Shown: in pieces, positions 5,443-11,267 of the stretch
How positions within the stretch are numbered: position 1 is the stretch's first letter
Layout: each line of letters opens with the position of its first letter
Assembly: GCF_938045225.1 (NCBI RefSeq)
Contig: NZ_CALINL010000002.1
Span: 1-11,267 of the forward strand
Direction of reading: 5' to 3'
Source: an uncultured Campylobacter sp.
Lineage (GTDB): Bacteria; Campylobacterota; Campylobacteria; Campylobacterales; Campylobacteraceae
DNA length: 11,267 nucleotides
Translations under genes and position numbers: made by a program
Notes under the pieces: model-generated
What the model was told of the DNA's origin: nothing
Databases searched by the model: none
The model's input: the letters and a program-made list of their open reading frames with translations, nothing else

Positions 5443-6813
5443 TTACGAATGGAAGTGAAATTCGTCCGGATGATCGAGCGCGTAGCGGAATTTCTCTATA
5501 TCTACTTTTTTATCCCAGATCGAGATGATTAGGCAGCCTACGGCGTTACCGCAGAGGTTTCCGACCGCGCGCATCTCGGACATAAATTTATCCACGCCGA
5601 GCAGCACCGCAACCGTAACGACCGGGATACCTGCGCTAGGAAGCGCGGCAAGCGTACCGGCAAGTATGATAAATCCAGAGCCCGTGACACCGACCGCACC
5701 CTTGCTCGTTACCATCAAGATGACGAGAATTTGTATCAAATGCTCGACGGTTAGCGGGATACCGAAGGCTTGAGCGAGAAAAATAACGCTAAGCGATAGG
5801 TAGATGTTCGTGCAGTCTAGGTTAAACGAGTATCCAGTCGGTATAATGAGACCAACCGCGCCTCTGTGGATACCTGCGGCTTCTAGCTTTTGCATGAGCG
5901 GAGCTAGCGCGGTCTCTGAGGAGCTAGTCGCAAATACGATCAAAACTTCTTTTGCGATGAAGCGCATAAATTTAAAGATATTGACCTTTGCAAAATAGCA
6001 AATTATACCCAGAACGACGAATATAAAAAATAAGCTCGCAAAAGCCATAACGAAAAGCAACTCAAGCATACCCAAAAGCGAGTTAATGCCGAATTTACCG
6101 ATCAAATACGCCATCGCCGAAAACGCCGCGACGGGGCTAAATAGCATCAAAATCGTAAGTAGTTTTAGTACCCAGTGCTGAATTATCTCAAGCGGTTTTA
6201 GGATTTTGCTTTTATGATCGTGTTTCAAAAAAGATATAATAACCGCCGTTACGATCGCCATAAATAGCACTTGCAGCGTATTTGACTTGCTAAAAGGATC
6301 AAGCAGATGTACGTAAGGGAAAATGCCGTCTACCGGCACCGCACCGCGCAAAATATGAAGCGTATGGGCTATGAGTCCGCTATTTGCGTCTATGCTCGAG
6401 GCTTGGCTCGTAAATTTCTCCACGCTAGAGGCGTCAAGCTGCGTGTAGTCAAGGTGCATATCATGACCCGGTTTTAGCGTCTCGCCAAAGATTATTCCCA
6501 CGGCAAGGGCTAAGGTGCTCACGACCTCAAAGTAGATAAATCCTTTAAGTCCGATAGAGCCCAATTCCTTCATACTCTCAAGTCCGATGATACCTGAGAC
6601 GATCGTGAGGAAAATGATCGGTCCGATGAGGGCTTTTAAGGCTTTGATAAAGTAGTCGATGCCCGGCTTGCTCGCGATGCCTAGATCAGGGAAGATCATG
6701 CCGACCGCGATGCCCGCAACGATGCCGAAAACCACCCAAAACGCGAGGTTGGTAAACATTCTAATAAGAAAAGGTTTTTGCGGTTTTGCCGCATTTGAAA
6801 CGCTTGGGTTCAA
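5443..6813 (-). CDS. dctA: Dicarboxylate/amino acid:cation symporter, DctA type
   Basis: This 456-residue inner-membrane carrier belongs to the DAACS family, which drives dicarboxylate or acidic amino acid uptake with cations. Most landmarks match E. coli DctA (428 residues, recalled): the GIIGLESMK segment at 74-82, YFEVVST (94-100), the hairpin-1 signature TSSSE at 296-300, PTGYSFNLD at 325-333, KGAVGVTGSGF at 371-381, and VDKFMSEMRAVGNLCGN at 407-423, where Asp408, Arg415 and Asn419 lie in the substrate and ion region. These favour DctA over cystine or glutamate members. One deviation is NLDCT at 331-335, where DctA has NLDGT. The central segment 115-170 is longer than usual. Start: TTG at 6813, with AAAGGA upstream at good spacing; no ATG is available nearby. 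It has its own promoter. A C4-dicarboxylate or aspartate substrate is likely but unproven. Confidence 0.88.
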   Translation of the reverse strand: MNPSVSNAAKPQKPFLIRMFTNLAFWVVFGIVAGIAVGMIFPDLGIASKPGIDYFIKALKALIGPIIFLTIVSGIIGLESMKELGSIGLKGFIYFEVVSTLALAVGIIFGETLKPGHDMHLDYTQLDASSVEKFTSQASSIDANSGLIAHTLHILRGAVPVDGIFPYVHLLDPFSKSNTLQVLFMAIVTAVIISFLKHDHKSKILKPLEIIQHWVLKLLTILMLFSPVAAFSAMAYLIGKFGINSLLGMLELLFVMAFASLFFIFVVLGIICYFAKVNIFKFMRFIAKEVLIVFATSSSETALAPLMQKLEAAGIHRGAVGLIIPTGYSFNLDCTNIYLSLSVIFLAQAFGIPLTVEHLIQILVILMVTSKGAVGVTGSGFIILAGTLAALPSAGIPVVTVAVLLGVDKFMSEMRAVGNLCGNAVGCLIISIWDKKVDIEKFRYALDHPDEFHFHS

Positions 6814-6843
6814 GAGGTGTCCTTTAAAAATTATTAAAAAGCT

Positions 6844-6849
6844 ATTTTA
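6844..6849 (-). promoter_or_regulatory. Candidate -10 box of dctA
   Basis: On the minus strand TAAAAT follows TTTGT, predicting transcription near 6837, about 24 bases before the TTG start. The DNA upstream (6850-6880) is very AT-rich with spaced T runs. It overlaps the tail of the terminator of the gene upstream. Confidence 0.45.
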
Positions 6850-6872
6850 ACAAATTAATTTATATAAAAAGA

Positions 6873-6916
6873 TAAAAATTGCGGCGATTTTGGTCAAATT
6901 TTAACCTCCGCCGCAA
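6873..6916 (-). terminator. Intrinsic terminator of the yebC-cyclophilin unit
   Basis: On the minus strand the 8-bp outer stem TTGCGGCG (6916-6909) pairs with CGCCGCAA (6886-6879). Inside it a second short hairpin pairs GGTTAA with TTGACC (one T-G pair). A T run (AATTTTTAT) follows directly. It begins 13 bases after the cyclophilin stop at 6930 and separates that gene from dctA. Confidence 0.7.
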
Positions 6917-6929
6917 ATTTCATCAAATT

Positions 6930-7424
6930 TTACAAACTCTCTAAAATTTCGATCGAGTTTATCTTATCGCCTTGCCTAACGCTATCTAGCGTCTTTAGGC
7001 TGGGCTCGTCCACGATCTGGCCAAACACCGTATGCACGCCGTCAAGGTGCGGCTGCGCGCTGTGGCAGACGAAAAATTGACTGCCGCCCGTATCGCGTCC
7101 GGCGTGCGCCATAGATAGAGTTCCGCGTTTATGCTTGTGTTTTTGGCCTATGCACTCGCATTTGATGCGCCAGCCCGGCCCTCCGATGCCCGTACCGTGC
7201 GGGCAGCCGCCCTGGATCACGAAATTTGGGATCACGCGGTGGAAATTTAATCCGTCGTAAAAGCCGCTTTTAGCAAGAGTGGCAAAATTCGTTACCGCTT
7301 GCGGCGCTTCGTCGCCGTAGAGCTCAAGCTTCATATCGCCTTTTTCGGTGTGGATAACGGCAAATTTGAGCTTAGCAAGCTCGGCTGCGTCGATGTCGTA
7401 GATTTTTAGTTCGTCGTTTCTCAT
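6930..7424 (-). CDS. Peptidyl-prolyl cis-trans isomerase, cyclophilin type
   Basis: This is a 164-residue single-domain cyclophilin that catalyses cis-trans isomerisation of Xaa-Pro bonds. There is no signal peptide, so it should act in the cytoplasm. Conserved active-site segments are FHRVIPNFVIQGG at 61-73 (catalytic Arg63, Phe68, Gln71), the GTLSMA segment at 101-106, DTGGSQFFV at 111-119, and HLDGVHTVFG at 126-135. The tryptophan that binds cyclosporin in human cyclophilin A is His126 here, as in many bacterial members, so weak drug binding would be expected. The insert GWRIKCECIGQKHKHKR at 84-100 is basic and holds two cysteines plus Cys74 nearby. The ATG at 7424 has AAGGAAC in front, only 14 bases after the yebC stop, so the two genes are almost surely co-transcribed. 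The gene symbol is left blank because ppiA/ppiB usage varies. Confidence 0.95.
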   Translation of the reverse strand: MRNDELKIYDIDAAELAKLKFAVIHTEKGDMKLELYGDEAPQAVTNFATLAKSGFYDGLNFHRVIPNFVIQGGCPHGTGIGGPGWRIKCECIGQKHKHKRGTLSMAHAGRDTGGSQFFVCHSAQPHLDGVHTVFGQIVDEPSLKTLDSVRQGDKINSIEILESL

Positions 7425-7438
7425 TTTGTTCCTTAAAT

Positions 7439-8146
7439 TTATTCTATATTTGTATAAACCGCTTGCACGTCGTCGTCGTCTTCGAGCTTATCGAGTAGTT
7501 TTTCTAGTTCGTTCATTTGCTCCTCGTCTAGACTTACGGGCGAATTTGCGATGTACTGCAGGCTTGCTTTTTTAGCCTCTAGGCCCAGCTTTTCGATACC
7601 TTCGCTAAGTGTGCCAAAGCTTGCGTAATCGCCGTAGATATAAAGCACGCCGTCTTCCTCCTCGATCTCGGTTAGACCGAAGTCGATAAGCTCTAGCTCG
7701 ATCTCGTCAAGCTCTTTTGCCGGCATATCAAGCTCAAAAACGCTCTTTCTCGTAAACATGAAATTTAGGCTTCCGCTAGGCAAAATTTCGCCGCCGTTTT
7801 TGCTAAATATCGCCTTGACGTTAGCAACCGTGCGAGTAGGGTTATCAGTAGCGCACTCGACGATGATCTGCACGCCGTGCGCGCCCTTGCCGTCGTAAAA
7901 GATAGTCTTGATATCCGCGCTATCCTTGCCGCTGGCGCGTTTTATAGCCGCGTCGATGTTATCTTTTGGCATATTTTGCGCCTTGGCCGCTGCTATCGCG
8001 GCGCGAAGTTTCGGGTTCATATCGGGCTCGGTGCCGCCCTCTTTAGCCGCTACTGTTATGGCTTTGGCGAGTTTTGGAAAAACCTTACTCATCTTGTCCC
8101 AGCGCGCTTCCTTCGCGGCGCGCCTATATTCAAACGCTCGTCCCAT
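7439..8146 (-). CDS. yebC: YebC/PmpR (TACO1) family protein
   Basis: This is a 235-residue cytoplasmic protein of the YebC/TACO1 family. Older literature treats it as a DNA-binding regulator (PmpR). More recent work connects the family to translation, especially through proline-rich or stall-prone sequences. The N-terminal hallmark is present: MGRAFEYRRAAKEARWDKMSKVFPKLAKAI, a basic helical segment, then NPKLRAAIAAAKAQNMPKDNID at 44-65. The next domain carries YDGKGAHGVQIIVE and TDNPTRTV, also diagnostic. The C-terminal part is acidic, with a run of five Asp/Glu near 217-222. Length is normal (E. coli YebC 246). The ATG at 8146 is preceded by AAAGGAAC, and a good promoter lies 20 bases further. 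The downstream partner is a cyclophilin, a proline isomerase; pairing with a proline-stall factor may reflect a shared need, but co-location is common and not proof. Confidence 0.96.
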   Translation of the reverse strand: MGRAFEYRRAAKEARWDKMSKVFPKLAKAITVAAKEGGTEPDMNPKLRAAIAAAKAQNMPKDNIDAAIKRASGKDSADIKTIFYDGKGAHGVQIIVECATDNPTRTVANVKAIFSKNGGEILPSGSLNFMFTRKSVFELDMPAKELDEIELELIDFGLTEIEEEDGVLYIYGDYASFGTLSEGIEKLGLEAKKASLQYIANSPVSLDEEQMNELEKLLDKLEDDDDVQAVYTNIE

Positions 8147-8172
8147 TTTGTTCCTTTAAAAATTTTTGCCCA

Positions 8173-8190
8173 ATTATATCTAAAAAAATT
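8173..8190 (-). promoter_or_regulatory. Promoter of yebC
   Basis: On the minus strand a T run (TTTTTTTAGA) leads straight into a perfect TATAAT at 8178-8173, the classic Campylobacter arrangement. The predicted start is near 8166, 20 bases before the ATG at 8146. It is divergent from the GNAT promoter at 8251. Confidence 0.65.
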
Positions 8191-8250
8191 TTGCATTTTT
8201 TTAAAACGCGAGATTTTGAGCGTATTAGCAAAAAATTTAGCTTTAAGTCC

Positions 8251-8256
8251 TATAAT
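8251..8256 (+). promoter_or_regulatory. -10 box of the GNAT-cop operon; mRNA may be leaderless
   Basis: A perfect TATAAT ends six bases before the ATG at 8263. With usual spacing, transcription would start on or next to the A of the ATG. The bases between are CCTCCT, which resembles the anti-Shine-Dalgarno of 16S rRNA rather than a ribosome site. TTTAAGT lies just upstream (8242-8248). No other -10 box close by would give a normal leader. Confidence 0.5.
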
Positions 8257-8262
8257 CCTCCT

Positions 8263-8817
8263 ATGATTTTAAATGCCCAAAAAGACGACGCCGCGCGCTG
8301 CATAGAGCTGTTAAATTTAGCCATGGAGGATATCGCTTTTACGCTTAGCGGCGTGAGCGACCCTGTTAAGAGCGATGAAATTTTGTATAAATTTTTTAGA
8401 AGCGAGGTAAACCGCCTAAGCTATAACAACGTTTTTGTTTTCAAATTTGACGGCGAGATCGCTGGGGTGATTTGCGCTTACGACGGAGGCGAGATTGAAA
8501 CGCTAGATGGGCCCATTAGGACGCATTTGCAGATGCTTGGCTCAAACGAATTTCCGCAGACGGAGTGCTTCGCGGACGAGCTATATATCGATAGTCTTGC
8601 CGTGGACGAGAGATTTCGCGGACGAGGCATCGCAAAAGAGCTGATCAAATTTATCTTTACCCTGGCACCGAAACGAAATATCAAAAAAGTAGCTCTCATC
8701 GTCGATGAAAAAAAGCCTAAAACCATGGCTTTTTACGAGCGTTTGGGCTTTGAGCCCGACTGCGAAATGATCATAAATTCTCACAAATACCACCATATGA
8801 TAAAGGAGATAAAATGA
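8263..8817 (+). CDS. GNAT-family N-acetyltransferase
   Basis: This 184-residue soluble protein has the GNAT fold, transferring acetyl from acetyl-CoA to an amine. Motif A is clear: LYIDSLAVDERFRGRGIAKEL at about 107-127, where R-F-R-G-R-G-I-A (117-124) is the pyrophosphate-binding loop. Motif B follows as MAFYERLGFEP (155-165). The N-terminal 60 residues hold the usual substrate-recognition helices. The ATG at 8263 is the best start: upstream the frame runs antisense through yebC. It has no Shine-Dalgarno, and the -10 box is only six bases away. The next in-frame ATG (8323) has no ribosome site either. The stop overlaps the start of the copper chaperone gene (ATGA at 8814-8817), so the two are co-translated. 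The substrate is unknown; a link to copper handling is only suggested by the operon. Confidence 0.86.
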   Translation: MILNAQKDDAARCIELLNLAMEDIAFTLSGVSDPVKSDEILYKFFRSEVNRLSYNNVFVFKFDGEIAGVICAYDGGEIETLDGPIRTHLQMLGSNEFPQTECFADELYIDSLAVDERFRGRGIAKELIKFIFTLAPKRNIKKVALIVDEKKPKTMAFYERLGFEPDCEMIINSHKYHHMIKEIK

Positions 8818-9017
8818 CTAAATTTAAGGTTGCTAATATCCACTGCGAAAACTGCGCAAACACCATAAAAAACGCTCTTGGCGATGAATACGGCGAGATA
8901 AAGGTCGATCTTAGCGTAGAGCCAAGAGTCGTGAGCGTAAATTTAGAAGGCAAGGACGAGGCGAAATTTAAAGAGGAGCTAGATGATTTGGGATTTAGCG
9001 TCATAGAGAAAATTTGA
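8814..9017 (+). CDS. copZ: CopZ-like copper chaperone (HMA domain)
   Basis: This is a 67-residue single heavy-metal-associated domain. It would carry Cu(I) in the cytoplasm and hand it to the ATPase encoded next. The metal motif is IHCENC, with Cys11 and Cys14 in the CxxC spacing. The usual Met before the first Cys position is replaced (NIHC rather than GMTC), a common variation in small epsilonproteobacterial CopZ/CopP proteins. The C-terminal DLGFSVIEK segment corresponds to the closing strand of the fold. The ATG overlaps the GNAT stop by ATGA, with AAAGGAG at 8802-8808 as a strong ribosome site inside the GNAT gene. Its own stop overlaps the next ATG (TGATG at 9015-9019). No metal-responsive operator or regulator gene is visible nearby. 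Confidence 0.87.
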   Translation: MTKFKVANIHCENCANTIKNALGDEYGEIKVDLSVEPRVVSVNLEGKDEAKFKEELDDLGFSVIEKI

Positions 9018-11176
9018 TGCAAAATATCAAACTAAACATCGCAGGCATGACCTGCGTAAACTGCTCAAACGCCATCGAGCGCGTGACGAAAAAGATCGCG
9101 GGCGTACTAGACGCGAAGGTTAGCTTCGCAAACGGCTCGGGTGAATTTATCATAGAAAGCGCCGAAGTACAAGCCGCGATAGAGGAAAAAATAAAAAAAC
9201 TAGGCTACGGCGTGGCAAAGGATTTGGCGGAATTTGAAGCCAAACGCGAGAAGCATATCTTAAATTTACGCCGAAATTTCCTAGCCGCCGCAGCTTTTAG
9301 TGCGGTGATCATGGCGCTTGAGATGAGCGAGCAGCCAAGCACGGCAAAATCGGCTATCATGCTGGCGCTTGCCTTTATCACGATAGCTACGTGCGGGCGG
9401 GATTTTTTCATCCATGCTTACGGCGCGCTAAAAAATAAAAATTTCGACATGAACGTACTCGTCGCGCTGGGAACAAGTACGGCGTTTGCGTACTCGCTGG
9501 GCGTTTTTATCGCGGGCGATCGCTTGCCTGAAAACATGCGCCACCTCTACGTCTCGGGTGCAGCCATGATAACGGCTTTCGTGCTGCTTGGTAAATTTTT
9601 AGAAGAGCGCTCAAAAGCTCGCGCGGGCGATTATATAAAATCGCTCATGGATATGTCGCCAAAAACCGCTCTCGTACTACAAAAAGACGGTAGCGCGCTG
9701 GAAGTCGATGCCGCGAGCCTAAAAATAGGCGACATCGCGGTCGTAAAGAGCGGCTACGCGGTGCCTTGCGACGGAGTAGTGATAAACGGCGGCGCAGAGA
9801 TCGATACCTCGATGCTAACGGGCGAGAGCCTCCCTGTCTACAAGAAACAAGGCGACGAGGTCAATGCCGGAACGATAAATTTAAACGGCTACATCAACGT
9901 AAAGGTTACAAAGCTCGCTAGCCAGACGCTTTTGTCGCAAATTTTAGAGCTTTTAAGCGACGCGTCGAGCAAAAAGATGCCTATCAGCCGCTTTGCCGAC
10001 CGCGTGGCAAATATCTTCGTGCCTAGCGTGATAGCTATCGCCGTCGTTACGTTTTTTGCGTGGTTTGCGCTTACGGGAAATGCGCTGCAAGGCGTGCTAA
10101 GCGCGGTTTGCGTGCTCATTATCTCGTGTCCTTGCGCGCTGGGGCTTGCCACCCCAATAGCTATCGTCTCCTCGCTATCTCTAGGCGCTAAAAACGGAAT
10201 CCTCATCAAAAATCCCGAGGTTTTAGAGGTGCTTGGCAGCGTGAAATACGCGGTATTTGACAAAACCGGAACGCTAACCAAGGGCGAAATTTCAGTAAAT
10301 TTTACCGATATAAACGATGAAAATTTAGCCAAAATCGCCGCGCTAGAGGCTAAAAGCTCGCATCCGATATCTGCTGCGATCGTTAGATACGCAAACGAGC
10401 TCGGGCTTAAAATTTTAGGCGATGAAAAGGGCTTTGAAAACATCGCCGGACGCGGCGTAAAGAGCGAGGACGGCAGCGTAATAGCGGGCAACGAGGCCTT
10501 TTTAAGCGAGCTTGGCGTAGAGATAAACGCGCAGGCTAAAGAGCAAATCGCCAAAGCGCAAAACGAAGGAAACGGCGTAGTACTCGCGGCCGTGGATAAA
10601 ATTTACGTTGGATTTATCGCGCTTAGCGACAGGGTAAAGGACGACGCCGTGCAGGCTATTCAAAGCCTAAAGGACATCGGTATAACGCCCGTAATGCTAA
10701 CCGGAGATAACGCCTTCACCGCAAAAAACGTGGCTGGCAAGCTAGGCGTAGAGAAGGTCTTTGCCGGCATGCTACCTAATGAAAAATTTGAAACCATAAA
10801 ACGCCTGCAAGAAGAGGGTGCGGTGCTATTTGTGGGCGATGGTATCAACGATGCCGCACCGCTAAAACAAGCAAATGCCGGTATCGCGATGAGTAGCGGC
10901 GCAGACATCGCAAAAGAGGCCGGCGACGTAGTGCTAGTAAAAAACGATCTAAAAAGCGCGGTATCTACGATAAATTTGGCCAACGAGACGATGAAAACGG
11001 TAAAGCAAAATTTGTTTTGGGCGTTTGTTTATAACGCTGTTTGCATCCCCGTCGCGGCCGGAGTTCTAGCGCCGTTAGGACTCATGCTAACGCCTGTTTA
11101 CGGTGCTGCTGCGATGTGCTTTAGCTCGGTCACGGTCGTGTTAAATTCGATCAGATTACGATTTAAGCAAATCTAA
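9017..11176 (+). CDS. copA: Cu(I)-exporting P1B-type ATPase, CopA
   Basis: CopA uses ATP to export Cu(I) across the inner membrane. From the ATG at 9017 the protein has 719 residues; a TTG one codon earlier is also in frame, but ATG is preferred as part of a TGATG overlap with copZ. In order: one N-terminal HMA domain with GMTCVNC (Cys13, Cys16), two helices before MNVLVALGTSTA (145-156), the actuator domain with TGES (268-271), the membrane CPC (371-373), phosphorylation site DKTGT (Asp415), His449-Pro450 of the nucleotide domain, TGDN (562-565) and VGDGIND (606-612). The last helices carry Tyr672-Asn673 and Met700 with Ser703-Ser704. CPC, YN and M-x2-SS are the signature of the Cu(I) subgroup P1B-1, separating it from zinc or cobalt pumps. 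All residues needed for activity are present. Its ribosome site is weak, so translation probably depends on coupling to copZ. Confidence 0.96.
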   Translation: MQNIKLNIAGMTCVNCSNAIERVTKKIAGVLDAKVSFANGSGEFIIESAEVQAAIEEKIKKLGYGVAKDLAEFEAKREKHILNLRRNFLAAAAFSAVIMALEMSEQPSTAKSAIMLALAFITIATCGRDFFIHAYGALKNKNFDMNVLVALGTSTAFAYSLGVFIAGDRLPENMRHLYVSGAAMITAFVLLGKFLEERSKARAGDYIKSLMDMSPKTALVLQKDGSALEVDAASLKIGDIAVVKSGYAVPCDGVVINGGAEIDTSMLTGESLPVYKKQGDEVNAGTINLNGYINVKVTKLASQTLLSQILELLSDASSKKMPISRFADRVANIFVPSVIAIAVVTFFAWFALTGNALQGVLSAVCVLIISCPCALGLATPIAIVSSLSLGAKNGILIKNPEVLEVLGSVKYAVFDKTGTLTKGEISVNFTDINDENLAKIAALEAKSSHPISAAIVRYANELGLKILGDEKGFENIAGRGVKSEDGSVIAGNEAFLSELGVEINAQAKEQIAKAQNEGNGVVLAAVDKIYVGFIALSDRVKDDAVQAIQSLKDIGITPVMLTGDNAFTAKNVAGKLGVEKVFAGMLPNEKFETIKRLQEEGAVLFVGDGINDAAPLKQANAGIAMSSGADIAKEAGDVVLVKNDLKSAVSTINLANETMKTVKQNLFWAFVYNAVCIPVAAGVLAPLGLMLTPVYGAAAMCFSSVTVVLNSIRLRFKQI

Positions 11177-11193
11177 AATTTAGCCTAAATTTT
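11175..11193. repeat. 19-bp perfect palindrome between copA and the next gene
   Basis: AAAATTTAGCCTAAATTTT is a perfect inverted repeat around C11184. It starts within the copA stop codon and ends two bases before the -10 box of the next gene (11195). It could be an operator covering the promoter spacer. In RNA it would be an 8-bp AT-only hairpin with loop GCC ending in TTTT, a weak terminator at best. Confidence 0.45.
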
Positions 11194-11194
11194 G

Positions 11195-11200
11195 TAAAAT
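11195..11200 (+). promoter_or_regulatory. Promoter of the gene at the right edge
   Basis: TAAAAT preceded by TTTTG is a typical Campylobacter extended -10 region. The predicted start is near 11207, with a ribosome site AAGGA at 11217-11221 in front of the ATG at 11224. Confidence 0.5.
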
Positions 11201-11223
11201 CCCGCAAAAAACAAAAAAGGAAA

Positions 11224-11267
11224 ATGATGAATTTAGGTAAATTTTACGCCGTGATTGCAAGGATATT
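11224..11267 (+). CDS. Start of an unidentified gene, cut by the window edge
   Basis: Two adjacent ATGs (11224 and 11227) follow AAGGA at 11217-11221. The frame stays open to the end of the window and reads MMNLGKFYAVIARI. That is too short to identify. The gene has its own promoter-like -10 box, so it need not be part of the copper operon. Confidence 0.5.
   Translation, partial: MMNLGKFYAVIARI

Noticed and set aside
7877..8262. Plus-strand open frames antisense to the yebC start, one continuous with the GNAT gene
   Set aside because: They mirror yebC codons. GNAT homology begins after the ATG at 8263, and the operon promoter lies at 8251, inside the longer frame.
9889..10554. 221-codon open frame antisense to copA
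   Set aside because: It lies wholly inside copA, has no ribosome site, and its product is a Ser/Ala-rich composition typical of reading a gene backwards. copA has every expected motif in this stretch.
1..11267. CRISPR arrays, tRNA or rRNA genes, insertion sequences, phage or defence genes
   Set aside because: No regularly spaced repeats, cloverleaf sequences, transposase or integrase motifs, or defence-protein motifs were seen on either strand.

Overview
The window looks like a chromosomal stretch from a Campylobacter of the relatively GC-rich oral/anaerobic kind (C. rectus, C. showae or C. curvus type). The reasons are the gene content (two C4-dicarboxylate carriers, Sel1/Hcp-type cysteine-rich repeats, a small CopZ next to CopA), AGGAG-type ribosome sites, promoters with TATAAT-like -10 boxes but no consistent -35 box, and a very high frequency of the word AAATTTGA in both coding and non-coding DNA. 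The species is inferred from memory of such genomes and was not searched.

Left part (1-2653). A pepE-type aspartyl dipeptidase gene is cut by one in-frame TAG that separates two of its catalytic residues from the third. A 265-base spacer rich in AAATTTGA words and holding a 19-bp perfect palindrome follows, then dcuC, a C4-dicarboxylate carrier, closed by two tandem hairpin terminators.

Middle part (2654-6929). On the minus strand lie a small exported Sel1-repeat protein whose only well-placed start codon is ATA, and pepT (tripeptidase) with a long 3' stem-loop. Divergent from pepT is a plus-strand protein with a DUF6882-like pattern. It converges on a dctA-type dicarboxylate symporter on the minus strand. 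PepE, PepT, DcuC and DctA together suggest peptide and aspartate/fumarate/succinate use, which fits a fumarate-respiring, asaccharolytic organism (inference).

Right part (6930-11267). yebC and a cytosolic cyclophilin form a minus-strand pair ending in a strong terminator. Divergent from yebC is a tightly packed plus-strand operon: a GNAT acetyltransferase, a CopZ-like copper chaperone and a CopA-type Cu(I) P1B-ATPase, joined by ATGA and TGATG overlaps. The GNAT promoter places the expected transcription start on the A of its ATG, so the operon mRNA may be leaderless. The first codons of another gene, with its own promoter and a second 19-bp palindrome, start at the right edge.

No rRNA, tRNA, CRISPR array, insertion sequence or phage gene was seen, and no clearly new multi-gene system. 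The points most worth checking are the interrupted pepE, the ATA start, the possible leaderless cop operon, and the palindromes and stem-loops built from the AAATTTGA word.
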